In this document: in pieces, positions 7,085 through 15,779 of the stretch | How the letters are laid out: every line of letters starts with the position of its first letter | How positions within the stretch are numbered: the first letter of the stretch is position 1 | Origin: Candidatus Bathyarchaeota archaeon | GTDB lineage: Archaea; Thermoproteota; Bathyarchaeia; 40CM-2-53-6 | DNA length: 36,618 nt | Assembly: GCA_005888735.1 (NCBI GenBank) | Contig: VBBN01000004.1 | Span: 1 to 36,618 of the forward strand | Direction of reading: 5' to 3' | Translations under genes and position numbers: made by a program | Notes under the pieces: generated by a model | Seen by the model: only the letters and a program-made list of their open reading frames with translations | Database searches by the model: none | What the model was told of the DNA's origin: nothing

Positions 7085-8395
7085 ATGTTTCACATGTCGA
7101 TTTTGGACCTGTTAATGTTTGCGCCCACACTTATTGGAATAATCACATTATTCGGCAAGAAGAAAGAGGAGCTTCACGTGCCTGTGGAGATACCGGCTCA
7201 GACTGGACAGTCAAATGATTCAGGGGCAGGCCTGGACTCTTCAACCCAGACCTCGACGCCGTTACCGGCAAGGTCGCTCCAACAGAGCGATGATAAGGCA
7301 AGTCGTCCGCCTCCTGAAGGTTCGTTGAACAACCTTCTGCAGTCGTTGCTAAACGAAGTGCCAGCGGGTGAGCGCAATTCCTCAGAAGGGAGGCTCCCGG
7401 AGCAGCTCAGTACTCCAGACTGGGTTCCTCGCAGAGCAACTCCTCCTAGCAGACCAATGGTTCTCGTTCCTGATGACACTGGAAAGCGGGTGCTGCAGCC
7501 TGTCGGAACACAAGAACAATCCGTACCCACCAAGCCAACGTCTATCCCCGTGACGGATTTTGGCCAGAAGCAGGCGCCCCCAATGACACCTGGAACTGTT
7601 AACAGGACCATAATTTCCGAGCCGAAGAAACCTGAAAGGATTGAAGCGTCTCGAAAAGAGGAGGAACTGGCATCTTCGTCTCAGCCATCTGCTGCACGAT
7701 CAACCCGCGTCTATGGGGGGTTCGGCCGCTTGTTCGAGCTGACCCAAAACGCCCTTGCAACCCCAGGGCTAGTACTGGTCTCAGGCGTGAAAGGTGTTGG
7801 GAAAACGAGTCTTTGCATCTCGCTCTCAGACGCCTATATCAAACAAGGCAGCCCTTGCGTTTTTGTCGAGTACGACCAGCCATGCTCTACTCTAAGAGAG
7901 AAGATGAAAACTCTAGGCTGCGACCCATCACCTAGCGAATCATCCTACAGGCTATTGATGGTTGATGGATTCTCGGCACAGTCAGAAGTCTTTTCGATGG
8001 AACCCTACTATGTTGAGAAGCCTCTCGATCTAGAAAACGTTCAGGACGTCGTTTCAAGGAATGCGAGCATCTTCACTGGGGAAAAGCTGGGAATCATATT
8101 GGACTCGTTGGACCCTGTTGCTTCCAAGATTCCTGCGAATGAAGCCATTCGGAAGCTTACCGCAATGGTCGCCAAAATGCGGGAGCTTGGAGCGACTTTT
8201 GTCGTTACGGTAACTCCTGACTCGCTTTCCAAGGAATTGGCTACGTCGCTTGAGGAATTGGCCGATTGCGTGCTCGACCTGGAAAAGTCTGGGTCCGGCG
8301 GTCGTTTGAGAGTTCGAAAACTCAAAGGGGCTGCTTCGAAGCAAAAGCCTGAAGACTTTGAGATAGGCTCAGGTAAAGGAATGGTGTTCGCCTAG
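7085..8395 (+). CDS. Membrane-anchored KaiC/RecA-superfamily ATPase
   Basis: A 436-aa protein with three parts. Residues 4-23 (MSILDLLMFAPTLIGIITLF) are a hydrophobic anchor followed by KKK. Residues about 30-215 are a Pro/Ser/Thr/Glu-rich, probably disordered linker. Residues about 218-436 form a P-loop domain with Walker A GVKGVGKT (234-241), a strand CVFVEYDQP like the KaiC/RadA second strand, and Walker B LGIILD (335-340) followed by SLDP. It resembles the archaeal RecA-like ATPases of the KaiC group, some of which act in signalling, but I cannot name a substrate or partner. No obvious operon mate; a hairpin follows the gene. The start ATG 7085 is followed by another at 7094. Confidence 0.7.
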   Translation: MFHMSILDLLMFAPTLIGIITLFGKKKEELHVPVEIPAQTGQSNDSGAGLDSSTQTSTPLPARSLQQSDDKASRPPPEGSLNNLLQSLLNEVPAGERNSSEGRLPEQLSTPDWVPRRATPPSRPMVLVPDDTGKRVLQPVGTQEQSVPTKPTSIPVTDFGQKQAPPMTPGTVNRTIISEPKKPERIEASRKEEELASSSQPSAARSTRVYGGFGRLFELTQNALATPGLVLVSGVKGVGKTSLCISLSDAYIKQGSPCVFVEYDQPCSTLREKMKTLGCDPSPSESSYRLLMVDGFSAQSEVFSMEPYYVEKPLDLENVQDVVSRNASIFTGEKLGIILDSLDPVASKIPANEAIRKLTAMVAKMRELGATFVVTVTPDSLSKELATSLEELADCVLDLEKSGSGGRLRVRKLKGAASKQKPEDFEIGSGKGMVFA

Positions 8396-8449
8396 TTCGA
8401 CCAGGTACCAAGCTTTCTTCCGGGTTCGAAAACCTATGTTGCGTCATAC

Positions 8450-8488
8450 CACCTCTCCGTCCTCATTGATTCTGCAGGGGGAGAGGTG
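8450..8488. repeat. Inverted repeat, 9-bp stem with 21-nt loop
   Basis: CACCTCTCC (8450-8458) and GGAGAGGTG (8480-8488) are perfect inverted copies, 55 nt after the ATPase stop, in a 240-nt convergent gap with no other feature. It may stabilise the 3' end of a transcript; no T-tract follows, so a terminator role is doubtful. Confidence 0.45.
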
Positions 8489-8635
8489 ACGATTTTCGGC
8501 GGCTTCGCACTAATTTGTGACCGGTTTCCGTTCTTTGGCCGGGAGCTGTTGGGAAATGTTGGCTAGGGGGTTTCGAAATACGATTAACATTTTCTCCAAG
8601 AGGTCACCTATCGGGCGATGGAAAGGAATGAATCG

Positions 8636-8851
8636 TTATTCTTCAGGTGCTGGCTGTTTCTCTTTCCTTGTCTCGACCGGTGCAGGTGCGGGGAGCAGGG
8701 ATTCGAGTGGAACCCACCTTGATTTCTGAGCGCCCGCGCCCTTAACCCAGGCTCCATTGCCATCTATCCACTCGATTGCGCCTTCGATGACGTCTCCATT
8801 CATGAGTGTGACCTTTACGCTCTCTCCAGGCTTAGGAAATGGAGATGACAT
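8636..8851 (-). CDS. Small Sm-like / SH3-barrel protein
   Basis: A 71-aa protein. Residues 9-52 (GESVKVTLMNGDVIEGAIEW then WIDGNGAWVKG) have the strand pattern of an Sm-like or SH3-like barrel, with the 'V.L.NGD.IEG.I' arrangement seen in LSm proteins; a Pro/Lys/Glu-rich tail follows. Typical LSm RNA-binding residues in the second Sm motif are not evident, so it may be a divergent relative. A TATA-like GGTTTTATCC (minus strand, about 8881-8890) lies 30-40 nt before ATG 8851. It is transcribed toward the convergent ATPase gene. Assignment is by pattern only. Confidence 0.55.
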   Translation of the reverse strand: MSSPFPKPGESVKVTLMNGDVIEGAIEWIDGNGAWVKGAGAQKSRWVPLESLLPAPAPVETRKEKQPAPEE

Positions 8852-9001
8852 CGTGCGTCCGTTTCTTCACGAGAGCGACTGGATAAAACCCTGTTCTTAG
8901 GCAGGAAAACCCGAGCAAAGTCATGTACGTGACGCCATCTATCCTTTAGGGATGGTACGAACTCAAGATTGCACTCGTCCATAAGGGCTTCAGCTGGAAC
9001 G

Positions 9002-9718
9002 CTAAGTCTGCGAGGGCCGTACCTGCTGCGTCCACCTGTAGCTAGTGACGAAACCCTGCCTCGACACGTAGCCAGCTAGGCCCTTCTTCAGACTCGCCAA
9101 GTGTCCAAATCCGACCACACCCACCACTAGACCGCTAGAAGCGTCCATAATGTCCTGCAGCCGCTCCACCATATGCTCCTCTCGCCGGTCAAGAAGAAGT
9201 CGGCTAAGATTCGGGTAACGCGACCGAAACGCGACCACCTGCTCTTGAATGTTCTCCGTCAAGCCCAGCAATCCCTGTCGCCCAAATGGCAACGCCGCGA
9301 TCCCTGCAACAGAGTCGACCGCTACCCGGAGCTTCTCTTTCAAAGGAAGAGAACGAAGCCCCTCCACCGTAGCTGAAATTGGCAAATCAATCAGTTCAAC
9401 CCTGGCCCCCACTGAGCGGGCCGCTTCCAGTGCTCGCAACATCTCAGTCCCCGGTGCAGAACCGGTCAACTGGCCCGCAAATCGTTCCAGCAATACCAAA
9501 CCAAGATACGATGGTCCAAGGGATCCGGTCGCTCTCGCAGACCCAGGCTTCTCGAGAGCCAGAAGCCTTGAACGGTCTAGTTCCAGTGCTACAACTTCCG
9601 GGCGTAGCCTAAGAATGGTATCCCTGACAAACACCGCCGCCCTCGGGTCAACGTGCACGGTCCCCGCTAACCTCAGCCGGTCCCCTACCTGTTCGAGCCC
9701 TGTTGTCTCTTCAGCCAA
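9002..9718 (-). CDS. TraB/PrgY-family protein
   Basis: A 238-aa protein with the TraB-domain signs: LAGTVHVDPRAAVFVRD near the N-terminus, PEVVALELDRSR at about residues 39-50 and VVGVVGFGHLASLKKGL near residues 199-215. The GTxH, ELD..R and GxGH elements place it in the TraB/TIKI fold group, some members of which are metal-dependent proteases; the function of archaeal members is unknown. Many archaeal TraB proteins carry C-terminal membrane helices; none is seen here, so this is the soluble short form. The start is TTG 9718; the next gene diverges from it with about 40 nt between. Confidence 0.8.
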   Translation of the reverse strand: MAEETTGLEQVGDRLRLAGTVHVDPRAAVFVRDTILRLRPEVVALELDRSRLLALEKPGSARATGSLGPSYLGLVLLERFAGQLTGSAPGTEMLRALEAARSVGARVELIDLPISATVEGLRSLPLKEKLRVAVDSVAGIAALPFGRQGLLGLTENIQEQVVAFRSRYPNLSRLLLDRREEHMVERLQDIMDASSGLVVGVVGFGHLASLKKGLAGYVSRQGFVTSYRWTQQVRPSQT

Positions 9719-9759
9719 GTCCGCCCGCCTGGAGGTTGAACGTCTATAAGGCGGGGTCC

Positions 9760-10572
9760 TTGTGCCTTTCTACGCTCACTGGGAAATATCAGCGAAGGGG
9801 CCACAACCTGGAGAATCTTGACGAACTCGCGGACGAACGCGACAGGGTCAGGGTTCAAGAGCGCGAAGCTCTAGAACATCTAAGCCAGACCCGCGCAAAA
9901 CTGTCAAGAGTCCGAACGGAACTCCAAAACCTCCGAAAAACCCGCGACGAGCTCAACGAAACCGTCAAGGCCTTAAAAAAGGCCCGGGACGGACTCCGTG
10001 ATTCAGGCCGCAAGAACATAATTTCACTAAGCGGCGTCCAGAAATTCGCCAAAGGTATTCGCGAAGGGACAGAGGCACAGCGCGAACTATCTCGGCTTGA
10101 ATGGAAGATGCAGACCTCGCCCCTCGAGAAAGAGGAGGAGAAACGCCTTATGGTCAAAATCCGTGTCCTAGAGACAAAAGTAGCGGCACAGAAGAGAACG
10201 CAGAGACTCCAAGACAACGTAATAAAAAACCGCCAAGAGGCCGACGAGCTACACATGAAAATCCAGGAGGTCGCAGCGCGAAGCCAAGCCCACCATGAAG
10301 AGATAGTGAAGCTTGGAGAGGTGTTTCAAGCTTTGAGGACCAAAGCTGACGAGCAGAAGAAGATACTCGATGAGGTGCGGGCTCGGTCCGCCGAGATTCG
10401 CCAGAGGTTCTTTTCAATGAGAACAATAACCGCGGTGGCTGAGAGAAAAGCGCAAATGGAGAAGGAGAAGGCCCACAAGCAGAGCCTGAGAAAGGAAGCC
10501 CAACGAAAACTTAGCCAAGGTGGAAGAGTCTCGCTAGAAGAGCTCGAGGCTCTCTACGGAGATGATGAATGA
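9760..10572 (+). CDS. Archaeal coiled-coil protein (COG1340-like)
   Basis: A highly charged protein (up to 270 aa) that is almost entirely heptad-like coiled coil from LENLDELADERDRV to about residue 245, with an internal break around KNIISLSGVQKFAKGI, and an acidic C-terminus (LEELEALYGDDE). It resembles the archaeal coiled-coil proteins grouped as COG1340, whose role is unknown. The start is uncertain: TTG 9760 is the conservative choice, but a TATA-like TATAAG at 9745-9750 predicts transcription from about 9772, and CTG 9808, with AGGGG 7 nt upstream, precedes the conserved part directly. Its stop overlaps the MTA phosphorylase ATG (ATGA at 10569-10572), so they form one operon with the prenyltransferase. 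Confidence 0.75.
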   Translation: MCLSTLTGKYQRRGHNLENLDELADERDRVRVQEREALEHLSQTRAKLSRVRTELQNLRKTRDELNETVKALKKARDGLRDSGRKNIISLSGVQKFAKGIREGTEAQRELSRLEWKMQTSPLEKEEEKRLMVKIRVLETKVAAQKRTQRLQDNVIKNRQEADELHMKIQEVAARSQAHHEEIVKLGEVFQALRTKADEQKKILDEVRARSAEIRQRFFSMRTITAVAERKAQMEKEKAHKQSLRKEAQRKLSQGGRVSLEELEALYGDDE

Positions 10573-11381
10573 AGCCACCAGTAGCCATCATAGGCGGGTC
10601 TGGAATCAGCAACATCATTAAAGGTCAAAGGCTAACCGTCGGCACTCCATACGGGCCAACGCCACCCCTCACCGTTGGCGAGCTGGAGGGAAAAAAAGTG
10701 ATATTCATTCCTCGACACGGAGAAAACCATTCCGTGCCACCACACAAGGTGAACTATCGAGCAAACATACATGGTCTCAAGAAGCTTGGAGTAGAGCGAA
10801 TAATCGCGACAAACGCAGTCGGGGCTATTGACCAACGCCTAACACCTGGCGACATAGTGATCCCTAACGATTTGGTTGACTTTACCAGATCCAGACACAA
10901 TACCTTCTACGAAGGCCCACCTGTTACACACATTGACGTTTCCGAGCCCTATTGCCCGACTCTACGAGGGGTCCTGACAAGCGCAAATGGATCTAGCGGA
11001 CATGAAAGTGTCGAACAAGTTGTGATGGCTTGCACGGAGGGACCCCGATATGAAACGCCTGCGGAGATACGAATGCTTAGAACTGTGGGCTGCGGCATTG
11101 TTGGTATGACAGGGGCTCCCGAGGTATTCCTTGCCCGTGAGCTAGAATTATGCTATGCTTCCATTTGTTTCATCTCCAATATGGCGGCGGGACTCCAGAA
11201 TAGTCTTTCAGCCCAAGAGGTAGAAGATAGAGGGAGAGACACAACCAGGATTCTAAACGATATTATCGCAGAAGCCGTTCGAGAGATTCCTGACAGGAGA
11301 ACCTGCCCGTGCGCAAAAGCTCTAGCTTCGGCCCAACTATCCAAGCCAGAGAGAGCAAGAGGGGGTGGCAAAATTGCTTGA
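10569..11381 (+). CDS. mtnP: S-methyl-5'-thioadenosine (or related) phosphorylase
   Basis: A 270-aa purine nucleoside phosphorylase family protein. It should split methylthioadenosine with phosphate, recycling the by-product of polyamine and other SAM-dependent pathways. Seen: phosphate-binding IIGGSGI at the N-terminus, PRHGENHSVPPHKVNYRANI (base/phosphate site), ATNAVGAI, CTEGPRYETPAEIRM, GMTGAPEVFLARELELCYA and NMAAG. The C-terminal RTCPCAKAL cysteine pair is common in archaeal members and may form a stabilising disulfide. The family also includes methylthioinosine and guanosine phosphorylases, so exact base specificity is open. ATG 10569 overlaps the stop of the coiled-coil gene, with GGAG 7 nt upstream. 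Confidence 0.88.
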   Translation: MKPPVAIIGGSGISNIIKGQRLTVGTPYGPTPPLTVGELEGKKVIFIPRHGENHSVPPHKVNYRANIHGLKKLGVERIIATNAVGAIDQRLTPGDIVIPNDLVDFTRSRHNTFYEGPPVTHIDVSEPYCPTLRGVLTSANGSSGHESVEQVVMACTEGPRYETPAEIRMLRTVGCGIVGMTGAPEVFLARELELCYASICFISNMAAGLQNSLSAQEVEDRGRDTTRILNDIIAEAVREIPDRRTCPCAKALASAQLSKPERARGGGKIA

Positions 11382-12156
11382 CCGAATGCTGAGGCTGGCG
11401 GGAGTCTACACTGCGTACGAAAAGTGGTTAACGCAGCAGGTCAAAGGGCAGCAAATGCCCGAGCATGTCGGCATCATCCTAGATGGGAATAGGAGGTGGG
11501 CTTGGCAGAAAGCTCTCACTCCAAACGACGGTCACTCTGTGGGAGCAAAGGTTGGAGAAGAAGTCCTCAATTGGTGCCTTGACCTAGGAATCAAGACACT
11601 TACCCTGTATACCTTCTCGACCGAGAACTTTGAGAGGCCAAGCGAGGAGGTCAACGCAGTTCTCAAGATTGTCGAGGAGGAGGCAAGCAAGCTTCGCAGA
11701 GATCAGCGCCTTCATTCCCAGAGGGTTCGGGTCAAGGTGCTTGGAAAGATTGATCTTCTCCCGAGCAGTCTAAGAGATGTTCTCGTCCAGCTTGAAAACG
11801 AGACTCGTAATTACGACGGGCACTTTCTGAATGTTGCAATAGCCTATACGGGAAGGGCGGAGATTGTCGACGCGACGAAGAAGATTGTTGAGGCCGTCTA
11901 CCAGGGAAGTCTTTCGGCTGACCAGATTGACGAGGATATTTTCCACAAGTACCTGTACACCGCGCATCTGCCAAACCCTTACCCCGACCTCGTGGTTCGA
12001 ACTTCCGGCGAGGAACGATTGAGCGGCTTCCTCCTGTGGCAGGCTGCCTACAGCGAGCTGGTATTTGTGGACGTATACTGGCCCGAGTTTAGGAAGATCG
12101 ACTTCCTGCGAGCCATAAGACTGTACCAAAGACGGCACCGCCGGTTCGGCAGGTAG
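11365..12156 (+). CDS. uppS: cis-prenyltransferase (undecaprenyl-diphosphate synthase family)
   Basis: A 263-aa cis-prenyltransferase that lengthens isoprenyl diphosphates by isopentenyl units to make the polyprenyl lipid carrier for glycosylation at the membrane. Seen: HVGIILDGNRRWA with catalytic Asp40, LTLYTFSTENFERP, LNVAIAYTGRAEI, LPNPYPDLVVRTSGEERLSGFLLWQAAYSELVFVDVYWPEF. All family motifs are intact. The start is GTG 11365, overlapping the MTA phosphorylase gene by 17 nt; TTG 11374 has better spacing from the GAGGGGG sequence and is a possible alternative. Archaeal products are usually C55-C60 carriers. Confidence 0.92.
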   Translation: MAKLLDRMLRLAGVYTAYEKWLTQQVKGQQMPEHVGIILDGNRRWAWQKALTPNDGHSVGAKVGEEVLNWCLDLGIKTLTLYTFSTENFERPSEEVNAVLKIVEEEASKLRRDQRLHSQRVRVKVLGKIDLLPSSLRDVLVQLENETRNYDGHFLNVAIAYTGRAEIVDATKKIVEAVYQGSLSADQIDEDIFHKYLYTAHLPNPYPDLVVRTSGEERLSGFLLWQAAYSELVFVDVYWPEFRKIDFLRAIRLYQRRHRRFGR

Positions 12157-12236
12157 CAATGCAACTCACGGGACCTCAGCCTAGACCGATCGGTCCAGCG
12201 CGTAATCCGTAGGCCAGGCAGAAGAGGCCCGAGACT

Positions 12237-15200
12237 TTGGTGTTTATCAAGAGAATAGACATCCGCGGTTTCAAAACGTTCAGCAAGAAGGTCTCGATTA
12301 GCCTCGACAGAGGATTTACTGTAATCACCGGACCAAACGGGTCTGGAAAGTCCAACATTCTCGACGGGCTCAAGTTCGCTCTGGGAGAACTAAGCCCGAA
12401 AGAGTTGAGAGGTGCCAGTCTGTCAGATCTCGTCCACAAATCTCAGGCAGAAGGTGCCCGGTCGGCCCACGTAGCCGTCCAGTTTGAAAATGGAGATCGG
12501 AGGATTCCAATCGAATCAGACCTAGTAACCATATCGCGAGAGTTTTCGAAGGGTGGTGAAGGTATCTACCGTCTTAATGGCAGACGAATGTCGAGAAAAC
12601 AGGTCCAGGATATTCTCAGCTCCGCTGACATTCAAGTCTCAGGCTTCAACATGATCGCACAGCATGCGATAACTCGGTTGGCAGAGATTGGATCGGAGGA
12701 GCGGCGAAGGATTCTCGAAGAGCTGATCGGAATTGGGGTCTTCGAAGCGAAGAAGGCCGAGGCGAAGCAGCAGCTCCAACAGGCAGATGTGAACCTGAAA
12801 GTTGCGGCGGCTAGGGTTGATGAGGTTCGAACTCGGATAGAGCAGCTTGAACTGGAGAGGAACAACTTGTTGAGGTTTCAACTCTTAAAGCGGGAGATTG
12901 GCGGGCAGCAGGCCAGGATACTTTCAGGCCAAGTGGCCGGTCTGGAGAGGAGGCGGACAAGTCTTAGCCAACAGCTGGAAGGCGAGCAGGAGAAACTCGA
13001 CGCCGTGCGCGTGGAGAGGGATGCCCTCACAAAGCAGCGTGTGCGTGTAGAGGCGGAGAGGCAACGGTTCGAAGAGACGACGGTCACTAAGGGAAACCAG
13101 GAGCTTTTCGACATAGAGAGAAAAGTTGCAGAAGCTGGCAGTGAGATGGTTAAGGCGAGGACTGAGGTTGAGACTCGGAAGAATATTCTATCAACCCGGA
13201 CCAAGCAACATGACGCGCTTCTCCTAGAAACCCAGGGGATAGAGAGCAAAGTCAAAGATCTCACAGCTTCTATCCGTTCACTGTCAGCACGAGGAGCTAG
13301 TGTTGAGGAGAAATATGTAGAATCGCTTGCGACCGTTCGGAAATTGGCCGAGAAATCCCAGGCCGCTCGAGAATCTCTTGTTGAGGATGAGGAGAAACTT
13401 GGCAATTTGCTAGGCGAAATTGACGGGCTTAGCAGGGCGCTCGTCGAACATACGGTGGCGAGCAAAAGTAGCTCGACGAAACTTGACTTGACGGCCGGTA
13501 CGCTTCAATCTCTTGAGGTTAGGCGGCAAGAGTTCTCGCAGATGGTTGACGAGTTGAAGCTGCGGATACGTGAACTGGAGCGTTTGGAGAAGGACGAGGG
13601 GAAGAGACTGCTGGGTGTAGAGGAGAGGGCGGCTCAGAACCTGCAGCTGAAGGGACAGAAGGAGAGGGAAGTGGAAGAGGCTCTCGACGTAGCCAAGAGA
13701 GCACGTGTGACTGTCATAGAGTTCAATACCCAGAAGAGCCTGGCGGACAGCCTGCAGGCCGAGGAGCGTGCCCTTCAGAAGCTTGAGGAGATGGCGAAGC
13801 AGGGAGCCCTCGACGGAATCCTGGGAAGGCTAGAGGAGCTTGTCAAGTTTGGCGACGAACACAGGAAGGCGGTCGAAGCCGCGAGTGCCGGATGGATGAG
13901 CGCGCTCGTCGTGAAAGACCTGTCCGTGGCTGTCAAGTGCATTGAAAGTCTCAAACGGACAAAGCTAGGTCGGGTGAAGCTCATTCCATTGGACGATCTG
14001 GAGCTGAAGGACGAAGGGTCCGAGCTCACGGAAACAGTGGGTGTTGTGGGTCCACTTTCTGCAGTGATTAGATGTGATAAGATGATTGCTCCCGCCGTCG
14101 AGTTCGTGTTCGGTGATACCGTGTTGGCGAGTAACCAGAAAGCGGCGTTCCTCACGGCGGCTAGTGGCAGAAGGTGCGTTGTGATTAGCGGGGACCTCTA
14201 CGAGCCGGGAGGCGGCTTGGAGAGCGGGTATTACAGGGCCCCGTTCGACGTCTCGACTCTGGTGCCCCGGTATAATGCGTTAGAGGGTTTGGAGAAGACT
14301 GTCAAGTCTCTGGAGTCGCTGGTGCAACGTCAGCGAGGAGAGATTGACCGACTGGACTTGGAGATTCGCAGGCAGGGGGAGGAGCGAGTTGAGTCTGCGA
14401 AGACGCGAGAGACACTGATGAAGGAGGTGGAGGCAGCGCGCAAGAGCCTTGAGCGGTTGAGGGAGGCGCTTCAGACGACGCGGAAGAGAATCGGCTCGCT
14501 TGAGGGGTCGATAGAGAGGGAGAAGCAGCTTCTCGACGAGATGGTTGGCAAACAGGTGGAGCTGAAGAAGCGCTTGTCCGTTCTCGAAGAGGAAAAGGCT
14601 AGGATGAGAGTCGAGCAAAGACGGCAGATTCTTGGAGAGATGGAGCAGGAGCGGGTCAGAGTGGCCGGGGAGACGGAGGCCTTGTTGAGGGAGAAGCTGG
14701 ATTTGGAGAGTAAACTGGCCTCTCAACACTCCTCGCTTGACACTCTGAGGCCGAATTATGACCCGGTTCGGATTCAGCTCCGCTCGTTCGAGTCCGAGAT
14801 TGGCAAAGAAGAGTCGCGAGTCAAAGAAGCCTTGGGCAGAATGGAGCAGCTTCAGCAGCAAGTGAGGGAGCTGGAGCATGAGAAGAATCGTGTGGTCGAG
14901 AGTCTGGGGGCTGTGAGCGGGGAGAGGGAGAAGTACAATGTGCAGTTTGGGGAGATTGAGAAGAAACTTCAGGCTCTCTTGGAGCAGATGGACCCCGTTA
15001 ACTCCACCGTTTCCGAGCTGAAGGCGGGCTTGAGAGAGGTGGATACCCAACTTGCCATGTGGAAGTCCCAACTGTCAGGCCTGGGATTAGAGGCGCCGTT
15101 GGAGGTCGGCGAGGAGGTTTTCCGGGAGGCTGAAGAACTGAAACGTGTCTTGCAGGACGAGATGGACGAGATTGGAGCGGTGAACCAGCTCGCTGTGCAG

Positions 15201-15779
15201 CAGTATGACTCGCAGAAAGATGGGTACAAGCAGCTGTCAGTCCGCATAACGGAGCTAGAACGGGAGAAGCTCGGCATCATCGATTTCATGAACGAGCTCG
15301 AGTCGAAGAAGCGGGACGCCTTCATGTCAGCCTTCAATAGGGTCAACGACACGTTCCAGTCACTCTTCGCGGAGATGACTGATGGTCAAGGGCATGGCCG
15401 AATGGCACTGGAGAACCCTGACAGTCCATTCGAGGGTGGACTGGACGTGTTCTTACAGTTTCCCGGAAAGCCGGAGTTGACCATGGGCAGCGCAAGTGGA
15501 GGCGAGAAGTCTGTCGCTACTGTGTGCTATTTGCTGGCGTTGCAGCAGATTCACCCGATGCCGTACTACGTGATGGATGAGATTGATGCTCACTTGGATG
15601 TTCTCAACACGAAAAGGCTTGCGACTCTGGTCCGCTCAAGGAGTAAGGGTTCGCAGTTCATTGTCATCTCGCTGAAAGACACGACGATCTCCCGGGCGGA
15701 TAGGGTCTACGGTGTCTTCCAGGAGAAGGGTATGAGCCAGGTCATCTCGCTGCCTGCTCGGGCGGTAGCTGTTGATTGA
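12237..15779 (+). CDS. smc: SMC chromosome-segregation ATPase
   Basis: A full-length 1180-aa SMC protein that forms the condensin ring with ScpA and ScpB encoded downstream. Seen: Walker A GPNGSGKS (32-39), long N-terminal coiled coil (about 160-500), a hinge around 520-680 (ASAGWMSALVVKDLSVAV, then VEFVFGDTVLAS), C-terminal coiled coil (about 690-1050), ABC signature SASGGEKS (1085-1092), Walker B YYVMDE with Asp1114/Glu1115 and D-loop AHLD. The signature has Ala in place of the usual Leu of LSGGE. The start is TTG 12237 or the adjacent GTG 12240. Its stop TGA overlaps the scpA start (TTGA). Confidence 0.96.
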   Translation: MVFIKRIDIRGFKTFSKKVSISLDRGFTVITGPNGSGKSNILDGLKFALGELSPKELRGASLSDLVHKSQAEGARSAHVAVQFENGDRRIPIESDLVTISREFSKGGEGIYRLNGRRMSRKQVQDILSSADIQVSGFNMIAQHAITRLAEIGSEERRRILEELIGIGVFEAKKAEAKQQLQQADVNLKVAAARVDEVRTRIEQLELERNNLLRFQLLKREIGGQQARILSGQVAGLERRRTSLSQQLEGEQEKLDAVRVERDALTKQRVRVEAERQRFEETTVTKGNQELFDIERKVAEAGSEMVKARTEVETRKNILSTRTKQHDALLLETQGIESKVKDLTASIRSLSARGASVEEKYVESLATVRKLAEKSQAARESLVEDEEKLGNLLGEIDGLSRALVEHTVASKSSSTKLDLTAGTLQSLEVRRQEFSQMVDELKLRIRELERLEKDEGKRLLGVEERAAQNLQLKGQKEREVEEALDVAKRARVTVIEFNTQKSLADSLQAEERALQKLEEMAKQGALDGILGRLEELVKFGDEHRKAVEAASAGWMSALVVKDLSVAVKCIESLKRTKLGRVKLIPLDDLELKDEGSELTETVGVVGPLSAVIRCDKMIAPAVEFVFGDTVLASNQKAAFLTAASGRRCVVISGDLYEPGGGLESGYYRAPFDVSTLVPRYNALEGLEKTVKSLESLVQRQRGEIDRLDLEIRRQGEERVESAKTRETLMKEVEAARKSLERLREALQTTRKRIGSLEGSIEREKQLLDEMVGKQVELKKRLSVLEEEKARMRVEQRRQILGEMEQERVRVAGETEALLREKLDLESKLASQHSSLDTLRPNYDPVRIQLRSFESEIGKEESRVKEALGRMEQLQQQVRELEHEKNRVVESLGAVSGEREKYNVQFGEIEKKLQALLEQMDPVNSTVSELKAGLREVDTQLAMWKSQLSGLGLEAPLEVGEEVFREAEELKRVLQDEMDEIGAVNQLAVQQYDSQKDGYKQLSVRITELEREKLGIIDFMNELESKKRDAFMSAFNRVNDTFQSLFAEMTDGQGHGRMALENPDSPFEGGLDVFLQFPGKPELTMGSASGGEKSVATVCYLLALQQIHPMPYYVMDEIDAHLDVLNTKRLATLVRSRSKGSQFIVISLKDTTISRADRVYGVFQEKGMSQVISLPARAVAVD

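Noticed and set aside
9249-9749. 166-aa plus-strand ORF opposite traB
   Set aside because: Ser/Arg/Pro-rich antisense shadow of a well-recognised TraB-family protein.
14280-15071. 263-aa minus-strand ORF inside smc
   Set aside because: Leu/Gln/His-rich translation, the typical antisense shadow of coiled-coil codons (Lys/Glu/Gln).
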